Origin: Bombyx mori
Taxonomy: Eukaryota > Arthropoda > Insecta > Lepidoptera > Bombycidae
DNA length: 64,000 bases
Direction: 5' to 3'
Assembly (NCBI RefSeq): GCF_030269925.1
Contig: NC_085124.1
Location: forward strand, 8,742,001-8,806,000
In this document: piece by piece, positions 23,885-33,455 of the stretch
Layout of the letters: each line of letters begins with the position of its first letter
How positions within the stretch are numbered: position 1 is the stretch's first letter
The notes under the pieces: model-generated
Told to the model about the DNA's origin: nothing
The model's database searches: none
What the model saw: the letters and a program-made list of their open reading frames with translations, nothing else
Program-made: the position numbers and the translations under genes

Positions 23885-24117
23885 TCGACGTTTGAAAGGC
23901 AAACGTGACTAAGCGACAATGCGTGAACTTTACAGTAAACTAATTTAAAGTTGACATACTTGAAAAAAATTATATTTTAACGAATCTAGCTGTAGGATTG
24001 AAATGATTTTAATAGACCTAGAAATATATTTTTTTGCGCATCGAATATGGTTATTGCCTATCATTTATGTACAAAGCAGTTATTGTCGCTTAGTCACGTT
24101 TGCCTTTCAAGCGTCGA
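23885..24117. repeat. MITE-like element with 36-bp terminal inverted repeats
   Basis: 23885-23920 and 24082-24117 are inverted repeats of 36 bases with a single mismatch (core GAAAGGCAAACGTGACTAAG). They enclose about 160 AT-rich bases without a reading frame. No clear target duplication is visible, so the superfamily is open. Confidence 0.6.
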
Positions 24118-24810
24118 TATATAAAATTTAATTTTCCATAGGTAATATATTTCACAAATTCTTCTTTTTAATTATTTTCAGCTGTAACCAGGGAAATTGT
24201 TTCCAAATGTTCGAAATTGTAAATTTACTGTAAAATGTAATTGTAAGTACTCGTAATGTTAACGAGAAAAAGTCTAAGAAAATATAGTTGGGTTGACTTC
24301 TATTCAAATACACGTGTATTACTCGTACTTATTGAATGTAGAAGCAAATACTAAAATACGCCTGTTCGGAGTATGAATAATAGAACATCACAAGAAATCT
24401 GAATCTATTGTATGAAAATATATAATGGCTTCGAAGATATTACAATTATTGTATTCACAGAATGAGTCACTTAACTCTACATTCGATATCACTTTATTAT
24501 TGTGGAGACCAAATTTGAAAAACGAAATGTATTTATTATTCATTTATGTCAAACAGTTCAGTTCAGTTAGTTATTCGAGTATGTATGAAGCTTTCTTTTA
24601 CAATGTTTAATTTTTTTAGACCAATTTTTTTATGGTTTTTTTTTTAAGTACTACAATAATTTTGGAAAATAAATTTTCTCGCTCGCTAGCTGCTGTTTCT
24701 TGAGTTATTTCGCTCGTTTTTCTTAGAACTGTGGTAAATTTAGGAATGTATGGTAGATCTTTTAGATTTCGACATTCATCAACTGTGATACGATGTCACC
24801 TTAATTGAAA
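24118..24810. other. AT-rich non-coding stretch
   Basis: Nothing recognised in this interval. Confidence 0.5.
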
Positions 24811-25063
24811 TTACTGGTGGTATGACCTCTTGTGAGTCCGCACTGGTAGGTACCACTGCCCTGTCTATTTCTGCCGTGAAGCAGTAATGCGTTTCGGTTT
24901 CAAGGGTGGGGCAGCCGTTGTAACTATACTGAGACCTTAGAACTTATATCTCAAGGTGTGTGGCGCATTTACGTTGTAGATGCCTATGGGCTCCAGTAAC
25001 CACTTAACACCAGGTGGGCTGTGAGCTCGTCCACACATCTAAGCAATAAAAAATAAAAAAAAA
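24811..25063 (+). mobile_element. Bm1-type SINE, 5'-truncated
   Basis: A plus-strand copy starting at the usual ACTGGTGGTA break point, with an A-rich tail at the right. Confidence 0.88.
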
Positions 25064-26859
25064 CTTTAATTACTAAGTTTGTTATTTCTTAAGTATTGTG
25101 CTAAAATATGATTAGGAAAACAGCTGTTAGCTGAATTGCGTCATATAGGCAGTGAGTCTGTCTGATCATCTATGGCAGTATGAATTGATAGATAAATATT
25201 CCTATCTACAAATCCGTTTTATTCTAAAATGAAATTCAAGAGCCTGTAGATAACATGTTTAAATTACACAAAAAAAGGACTTAATCGGTGAATAAATAAG
25301 GCGTAATTTATCTGCTCTCGCATAGAATTCCCCGTACATTATTCAAATGCAGTCGCGCAGTTGTGATCGCAAAGTCAATGAATATCGGAGCGTTGTTAAT
25401 TTATGGCCGATAGTGGAAGACGGCGGGTAACAACACAATCGTGGATAAAGAAATCACGGGATTTGTAGTGAAAGAAGAATTTAAGAATTCACCTCTCTAA
25501 GATATTTACATATAAATATATAGTAAATACATTTACAAAATACTTTTTAATTTTTTGAATTGAAAATTTGGGTTCAGTATATTCACACAATAACTTATTA
25601 TGGTAGACTTCGTCAAAGTACTGAGAAATATGCAGGAGAGCTCATTTTAGAGGAAACCCAGTTGTAAAGGGTTTAGTTAAAAAAGGAGATTACCAGTTTT
25701 GGGTTAACTGCTTTTTTTTCAGAAGCTATAACGACTTAAAAAGTTCTTAAAAATATAATTGAACCTCATGTTTCATGTGTATGCACTTCATGTTAGGTGA
25801 GCCATAGGCAATAAATCCTTTCGATAAATCCTTTGTATTGAAGAACATTTTTGAAATAAAATTCACCGATAACTAATATTTTACTGTAGAAGGATCTAAT
25901 CGCATCACGTTTGATGTAATATAGTTTATTTCAAGGATTTTTGTCTTGCAATACTATACTAACTGCTCTTATACCAAGTAAATGTAGCTTCATAGCCACT
26001 GTCTCAGTTACCGTATCAGCGGTTTCTATCAGATCAAATTTATCCATTTGTATTTGTGTTCACGTCTGTAAAGTGAGGGATGGTTTCAGCTCTGAAAATC
26101 TCATAGTGAATATACATATATCATAGTGAACAACTACCACTACTTTGAGATTACAACTCACAATTTATCTGTAAAACACCGAATTTGAACAAATAAACGG
26201 GAATTACACTTAAGCGAGCTTGTATCTTGTCAAATCACTATCTGAAATCAGCGCGCTTCGAGAACTAGGTTAGGCATAAGATTTTCTAGGTCCACGTTTT
26301 GTTCAAATGCGATCGTCGTGTTCGCGTGCCCCCACCAATTTGTGTCGGCGCCTTATCGCTGTAGCTAATGTTCAGTGTAATAATACCACTTCCGACATGA
26401 AAACAGCTCTGTACTCATTGTTCTCCATCGGTGTTATGTCCCTCTTTAAAATAGGTGGATAAATACTATAGCCTCCGTTCTATTGGATCAGGATTTTATG
26501 GGTGTGATGTCGAGTTGTCGCTTTGTCCCCGATATTGTAGCTATGAGCCCATTGTTTCGTTACGGGTAAATTGTATCGAGATTAAAACGTGTCGCTTTTG
26601 AGATTCGGTATCCAAAAAAGATTTAAGTATTAACGGTTTATTTTGTAAATTTAGGTTAAGATCCAACAGAAACCTAAAAGATTAAATTGAACAAAAAATT
26701 AGCAATTAATAAAAATGCAAGATTCTTGTCCACCGGGTAGGTTTCGTTTTTATGGTGGTAATTTCAAGATATTACTCCACGGGGCTTGGGGCTTGGGGCT
26801 CCATTGGGGCTATGGGGTGCTATGCACAAATTCGATCACAAGTAGCGATCTCTTTAATT
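25064..26859. other. Non-coding stretch
   Basis: 26270-26600 is more complex than its surroundings but has no open frame or known repeat. It may be unique host sequence such as an intron. Confidence 0.4.
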
Positions 26860-27200
26860 TCTTCACTATCCCCAGTCCATAGTTGTCCACTGCTGGACAC
26901 AAGCCTCTCCCAATTTAAGCCACTGATTCTGGTCCTCTGCTTTCCTCCTCCATTTATTGCCCACTATTCTTCCCAATCATCGCTCCACCTTATACATTAC
27001 CCTTGTTAATCTGTTCTTTGCAAGAATTATCATCAGGCTTTTGGCGTCATAAAGCTATCAGGAAGTTTCTGTTGAAGGTTATCATCATCGATATCAGTCC
27101 ATAGATTTCTACTGCTGGGTAACTTTATCGGTCTCTACTCAAGAACCTGTCTGCTCCAGTGACCGTTGGCTATGTTAATAGCTGTCCAATAATCTCAGTC
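26860..27200 (-). mobile_element. Decayed RTE-like LINE 3' ends (two pieces)
   Basis: The motif GTCCACTGCTGGACA at 26880-26900 and the looser TCTACTGCTGG near 27110 are the reverse complement of the C-terminal QQWT coding end and 3' end common to insect RTE-like LINEs. Both pieces are in minus orientation and strongly eroded. Confidence 0.5.
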
Positions 27201-29509
27201 CTAATTTTATACTTCAAAGCAGTACCAATTATGGCTCTCTCTTGAAGGATAAAACAAATGTTATAAAATTATGTTTTCGACTTAATATCTCAATTTGGGC
27301 TCTTTATTTCTGTATATGAGTACAGGAGCTCACAACCCATCTGATCTTAAACTAAATCCACAACCAACCCAAAAATAATACCACGACATTTTTTTGAGAT
27401 CACATTTTATGAGGTGAACTCGCCTGACTGAGAAAATAACAATACAATAAATCATTGAATGTTATAAATTTCTTGAACTCTATTGAGTGCTATATTTCTG
27501 TAGTACACAGAATAACAATAAGATTGATATTAGAAGCGAACGTTATACAAGTGCTTCAATATATTACAGAGCACGTTATTCTTCGAAGAAAAACTCGCTC
27601 ACCTAAGGAGTGCGAACGTTTTCGATTTATACGTCGTCACTATAACGACATTTTTATTGAACGTTACTGAAATAATTTCACGATACGATATGTGCGTATT
27701 TCGCGTGTCAGCGCAAGCAGGTGCTCGTATCAGAGACGTGTCCTGTCAGCAAAGATAACAGCACACGCATATTATATACGTTTTCGGTTTATTCCGGTTA
27801 TCCTGTCGTTTATAATGTAGTTGTATAGAAAATCTTGGTTATTGAACACACAAAAATATGGTGCTTTGCGCGCATTTGAAAATGGAACTACACCTCACTA
27901 ATTTAATACGACGGTAAACATAATTTTTGTTTTTGCTTATTTGATGAATTTTAATCGTTATAGTGGCTGAACCAATTGACATGTGGGTTTTTAGGTTGTT
28001 GATATAACTACTGGTAGTAGATAATCGTTTGAGCCCGCCCAGGTTGGTGATACCACACGTCCCTTTCATTATAACATCACTTTTCATCAGCTGAAATTCT
28101 TTGTAATAAAAAAAGACGTGTGGCACTCGGGGACTGCCGCGGTAAAACTATTGCAAAGCATTTTTTATCAACTTATGCAATTACAATTAGACAATAATAA
28201 TTTAATATTAAAACAATAATAAAATAAGACCACGCTGTATTTATAAACATTAACAAAATCAAAACATTAACTGTCCCCTTCACACTCATAAGCTAGACCG
28301 CGTGAAAGAGAGATGGGCAGACTTTTCATGATGCTCATGCAGTGCGACGTCACGCCGCGCGCTTAATCACAAACACTACACCAGCGCAACTTATGAATGT
28401 GCTGAACGCGAGCTACATAGTAGGCGTAGTGGGTGTGTCAGGTTATTTTCGTTACGGAATTTCTTGATTCAGTCGCCGCGCTCAAAGCCCGCGATAGAAG
28501 CTATGCAATAGCTTAATAACATAACACTCAATTAAAACAAAAATGTAATAAAGTCAATTACTTAATAATTTATTCGGCAAAATATTTATCGTACTAAAAG
28601 AGTTGCTTTCAGTTTAATTTGATTTATGTATTGAAGTCAAATTTTCAATAATTAAGTTTCGGCAGGGTTTGTTTTAAATGTCACTGAAGTCACCGTGTTC
28701 GACAAAATCGATTTACATTACAACGTTTTACTAAAAGTTTCTTTGTAACTTACTGTAAGCACTGTATTTTATATATTGTATTTCAATATTCAGCATTGAT
28801 AACGAAACGTGCCTTATACATAACACCGACATGTCACGGAGGAAAACAGTTTTTCATTGATTCGGCGGCACATCTGGCGACAAAACGCCGCGGGCTTTCT
28901 ATTCTGATGACCTGACTTGACATTTTTATTGCTCACCATATTTTTCTCGGCCTCCAAGGCATTCGTCGTTTATGTGAAGGCAGCGTAAAATATTGTGAAA
29001 CTTGAAGAGGACAGAACAGATATTATGATATTACTGACACGATATATTGAGGAACTTTTGACGTCGATGGGCCGGTGCTCTGGTCTTTTGGCTCGGATTT
29101 TTTATCGTTTTTGTTTTATCTTTTATCGCGTCAGTTTGAAAAAGTTGCGGCTAAAATTACTGTTCGCTTGCGGTAACGTCGAAAGTTAACCATCTGGCCC
29201 TAAAATATATGGACTTAGGTGACCTAGAAATGGACGGGTTTAATATATTTTTTTGAAGACAGTGGTTCCAATTTGTTTTTTTGTTGTATGTGAGTGAAAA
29301 ATTTAGGATCATGTCAGCGCATAGGACCTTATTTTGACGATTCGCTTTGGAGACATAGACAAGGGAGCTGCCCAATCTTTTTGCTGTTCTGTAGTTTGTG
29401 GAAGTGCTTCGTACCGGTACTCGGAGACTGGATAGTTGCCACTGAGGACGCGTTATTTTCGAAGTGGTACAGTCGCAGACCGAGCGCGGTTGGCATGGCG
29501 GAGTATGTA
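27201..29509. other. Non-coding stretch with CpG-richer blocks
   Basis: A degraded Bm1-like piece lies near 27984-28060. CpG-containing blocks lie at 28270-28500 and 28860-28990, without a convincing open frame. No exon could be defined. Confidence 0.4.
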
Positions 29510-29753
29510 ATTTTTTTATTGCTTATATGGGTGGACGAGCTCACAGTCCACCTGGTGTTAAGTGGTTTCTGGAGCCCATAAACATCTTAAACGTAAATGC
29601 ACCACCCACCTTGAGATATAAGTTCTAAGGTCTCGGTATAGTTACAACGCTTGCCCCACCCTTCAAATCGAAACGCATTACTGCTTCACGGCAGAAATAG
29701 GCAGGGCGGTGGTTACTACCCGTGCCGATTCACAAGAGGTCCTACCACCAGTA
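29510..29753 (-). mobile_element. Bm1-type SINE, 5'-truncated
   Basis: A minus-strand copy that breaks at CTACCACCAGTA, with the head absent. Confidence 0.88.
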
Positions 29754-30420
29754 AAAAAACGCACAATCGGACTTGTCACTGCCATTGTTGTTATTGGGCA
29801 ACATATGCATATTGTTCTAATTAACTATTCTTATAATAAATTATACTTTATCACTAGATGATGTTAAGCTTAGTCCACAGAATTTTGTTAAAATAAAAAT
29901 GAGCTCCAAATAAAATTGGACCAAATAAATTAATGAAATCGAGTTATAAAGACGTAGAGTAAAGTAAGTTTATAATTTATTCCATAAGTTCGAGTACTAA
30001 TCACAAATGTACATGAAATTATGTAAAGTTTTGAATTTAAAAGAAGAAAAAAAAAAAGATTATTATACCATCAAAAACTAATTGAAGTCGTTCGTTTGTT
30101 GTCACAAAAGAAAAGTTTCGACCAAAAACTGTCAAAGTTCTTCACTGGGTGCTCTTATAACAAAATACAATTTGTCATGATTGATCAAAGAAGTTCGCCA
30201 AAACAAAGACAAGGCGAGTAACAAAGGCAGTCTTTTGTAACAGTATTTTTTGGTAAGGGTACCTATTGACGGCTTAAATTGTTACAGTTTTAAGTTTGCG
30301 GTGTATAGTTGATTTATTTAGACTAACAAAAGACAGTGAATTGACATGTCTGATGTTGATAAACATAATATATAATATATACAAGTATACACTATATGTT
30401 TATTAACATCTTAAGTTAAG
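29754..30420. other. AT-rich non-coding stretch
   Basis: Nothing recognised in this interval. Confidence 0.5.
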
Positions 30421-30559
30421 TAACTATACTTGAGACCTTAGAACTTATATCTCAAGGTGGGTGGCGCATTCGCGTCGTAGATGTCTATGGGCTCCAGTAA
30501 CCACTAAACACCAGGTGGACTGTGAGTTGGTCCACCCACCTAAGCAATAAAAAAAAAAA
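30421..30559 (+). mobile_element. Bm1-type SINE, strongly 5'-truncated
   Basis: Only the last ~140 bases of the family and the A tail are present, in plus orientation. Confidence 0.85.
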
Positions 30560-30587
30560 CTTCAGAGGTGTCAAGGGACACCCGGAT

Positions 30588-30882
30588 GGAACGGAGTTCC
30601 TTTCGATTAATTAGTGAAGGAATTGTAATTTTTTTTTTAAGTTATAATAATAAATTACGGCATTATGAAGAAGAAAAAAACAATACTATGAACTAAATTA
30701 CTATTGTTGAAACGCTATCTCGAGAAACTGTACACATTACGCGGACCAATCGGATACGAGCAATGTCACGCGATAAGCGCCTACACGTTGATTGGTCAGA
30801 ATGACGGATCTAAAAAGTGTCGTGACAACTTTTCGTAAGAATTTTTTCCGTCTAGCCAACGCGCGATAAGGAACTTCGTTCC
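30588..30882. repeat. MITE-like segment with short inverted ends
   Basis: GGAACGGAGTTCCTT at 30588-30602 and AAGGAACTTCGTTCC at 30868-30882 are inverted repeats with one mismatch, enclosing ~265 non-coding bases. Each end is itself nearly palindromic. No target duplication was identified. Confidence 0.4.
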
Positions 30883-31885
30883 AAAAGTAAGGGTAAGATG
30901 TTACATGGTTTGATGCAATCAGATTGGAAAGTTGCATTGGCAATATCATTTAGGCGTCTTCTAACAATGTCATCGTGAAGTGATAAATAATTTTAATATT
31001 ATAATAATGAACCTTTAATTGTAGGTGTAACAATACTTTTAAATACAATTCTTACTTTACACATTTTAAAATATTGTATCGCATGTGGCTTAGCTATGCA
31101 GACAATTATGTTATTTAAATTGTTTTGAGCATCTGAATGACATTAGCGACTATTTTAAGGAATCTTGTGGATACACGAGAACACGTGCTCACCAATGCCT
31201 TTCTTGATGTATATATCGCATTGACTAATAAAATCAAACGGGCAGAATAAAAAAAAATACTTCGGGCTTCGTAAAATTTCTTAAAGTTCATCAATAAATC
31301 CAATAAAAATATTATTGTTTAATAATCTTTCTCAATGACTACAGAAACTCAATCCACCAAACTAAGGCTCTGTTCATTGGGAGATTACGATCTGAAACAA
31401 TGAATCGTAAGAATTAATTGAGATCTACATAATGATTAAAGGAAATGTAATGTCGGCCACTATGCTGTGTAAGGTCGTAGTATAGGTGCTTTAGAATATA
31501 CTATGTATGTCAAGTGTTTGGAATAATACCGCGCTATTTTTTGGATTTGAGGTAAGAGTGAGTTTTCGCAATAGGTCTTTCCGCTGGTCTTCTAGATGGG
31601 AGTTATGACGGAGAGTAGAGTAAATTAAACGGGACAAAAAGGCTAAGGGTGATTGAGACGTAAAAGAACTTCGGAAGTAGGCCGGGGTCACTGATCCGTA
31701 TCTTCTTATTTATAGCCAAACAGCCTATTATTGTGTAACGTCGCCTTAAATGATTCGCGATAGTATCTGATTTATTTTATAAAGAACACACTTTTTTTGC
31801 TATAAATCTATGTCATATTCATATAATATATTTAATGTAAAGTAAACAATATCATTCTAAACTATTTGAAATTATAATATAACTA
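30883..31885. other. AT-rich non-coding stretch
   Basis: Nothing recognised between the MITE-like segment and the mariner. Confidence 0.5.
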
Positions 31886-33186
31886 GTCAGGTCATAAGTA
31901 TTGTCACACAGTAAAAACTTTTCTTTTAGAATGCTGGCCACAAAAAAGTTTATTGAATTCGAATTTCGAATTGTTCATGAAAATAAAAATGTATACTTTT
32001 AGAATTTTACTCATTTTTAAATATGGAGTGGACGCTTAAAGAAGACCGTGTTGCAGTTATTGCGTTGCATCGTTGCGGTTACGCGCCAATTCAAATTTTT
32101 AACATACTGAAAAATTTGAATATAACCAAAAGATTCGTTCATATCGTACCATCAAACGATACAATGAAGACTCTAGTGTAGATGACAGGTCAAGAAGTGG
32201 TCGCCCTTGGTCTGTTAGGATTCCAGCAGTGATACAAGCTGTGAAGGCGCGAATTCAAATAAATCCCAAACGTAAGCAGAAACTGTTGGCCCTTCAGATG
32301 GGGTTAAGCAGAACCACGGTGAAAAGGGTGTTAAATGAAGACTTAGGGCTTCGGGCATATCGAAGAAAAACAGGACAGCGTTTGAATGCTCGTCTAATGG
32401 ACCTGAGACTGAAGAGATGCCGCGCTTTGTTGAAGCGGTACGCGGGAAAAAAATATCGGGAAATTCTTTTTTCGGCTGAAAAAATTTTTATCTTAGAAGA
32501 GAGCTACAACAAACAAAATGATAAGGTGTACGCACACAGTAGTGAAGAAGCGAGCAACCGTATTCCGCGTGTCCAACGAGGTCATTTTCCATCCTCGCTC
32601 ATGGTATGGTTGGGAGTTTCTTATTGGGGCTTAACAGAGGTACATTTTTATGAGAAAGGTGTAAAAACGAATGCAGTTGTGTATCAAAATACAGTCCTGA
32701 CAAACCTTGTGGAACCTGTTTCTCATACCATGTTCAATAACAGGCACTGGGTATTCCAACAAGATTCGGCGCCAGCTCATAGAGCGAAGAGCACACAAGA
32801 CTGGCTGGCGGCGCGTGAAATCGACTTCATCCGGCACGAAGACTGGCCCTCCTCCAGTCCAGATTTGAGTCCGTTAGATTACAAGATATGGCAACACATG
32901 GAGGAAAAGGCGTGCTCAAAGTCTCATCCCAATTTGGAGTCACTCAAGACATCCTTGATTAAGGCAGCCGCCGATATTGACATGGACCTCGTTCGTACTG
33001 CGATAGACGACTGGCCGCGCAGATTGAAGGCCTGTATTCAAAATCACGGAGGTAATTTTGAATAAACTTTAGTGTAATAAGAATCTATGTTTTGTTAAGT
33101 TCATTTTGGTATATGAACGGTTACATAATGAATAAACTTGTTTCAATTATTTTACATTAAACATGTGACAGAATTTATGACCTGAC
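31886..33186 (+). mobile_element. maT-type mariner transposon, inactive
   Basis: The ends are inverted repeats: GTCAGGTCATAA at 31886-31897 is matched by its complement at 33175-33186, and similarity extends to ~24 bases. TA dinucleotides flank both sides (31884-31885 and 33187-33188), the usual Tc1/mariner target duplication. The length of 1.3 kb suits the superfamily. The single internal gene is broken (see transposase entry), but the ends look usable by a transposase supplied in trans. The right TA is also where the adjacent Jockey-clade LINE inserted. Confidence 0.9.
32023..33065 (+). pseudogene. maT-type (DD37D) mariner transposase, frameshifted
   Basis: The ATG at 32023 opens a frame that stops after ~52 codons. 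The rest continues in another frame from about 32141 to the stop at 33063-33065, so two extra bases near 32139-32141 explain the break. The downstream part holds a helix-turn-helix-like region (LALQMGLSRTTVKRVL) and the DDE catalytic region. The second Asp lies in FQQDSAPAH, and the third, 37 residues later, in LSPLDYKIW, the DD37D spacing of maT elements. The first catalytic Asp, expected in FSDEK, is Ala here (FSAEK, codon 32475-32477). The enzyme would therefore be dead even without the frameshift. It would have cut and pasted the element at TA sites. Confidence 0.88.
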
Positions 33187-33187
33187 T

Positions 33188-33196
33188 AGGTAAATA

Positions 33197-33199
<3 letters not shown>
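33188..33199. repeat. Target-site duplication of Jockey-clade copy 1 (3' side)
   Basis: AGGTAAATATAC is repeated at 38363-38374 on the far side of the element. The first base is the A of the mariner's flanking TA, so the LINE inserted after the mariner. Confidence 0.9.
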
Positions 33200-33230
<31 letters not shown>

Positions 33231-33409
33231 ATTGAAGGATTACTGGTGGCCCGGAGGCCTTTCCAGTTTCACCAGGACAGGTGGGCGAGCAAAGGCTCAG
33301 CCAGGAGGGGTGGGATTTGCTAACAGCTACCCGAGCGCCTCCGAAGGAGACCTAACAGCTCAAGAGCAGCTGCTTCGCGAATGAATCTACTACCGGATCG
33401 GAATCGCGA

Positions 33410-33443
33410 CCCGCTGAGAAGATCCGGCGAGAAACTCAGCGAG
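33410..33443 (-). other. 3'UTR stem-loop of Jockey-clade copy 1
   Basis: On the minus strand the arms are CTCGCTGAG and CTCAGCGGG around a 16-nt loop containing GCCGG. They form nine pairs with one G-T wobble. The same hairpin occurs in the other LINE 3' ends in the window. It lies ~15 bases after the ORF2 stop and may be a reverse-transcriptase recognition element. Confidence 0.6.
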
Positions 33444-33455
33444 CTGATTCATGGG

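Noticed and set aside
26752..27009. 85-codon plus-strand frame
   Set aside because: It overlaps decayed RTE 3'-end sequence in the opposite orientation and has no domain.
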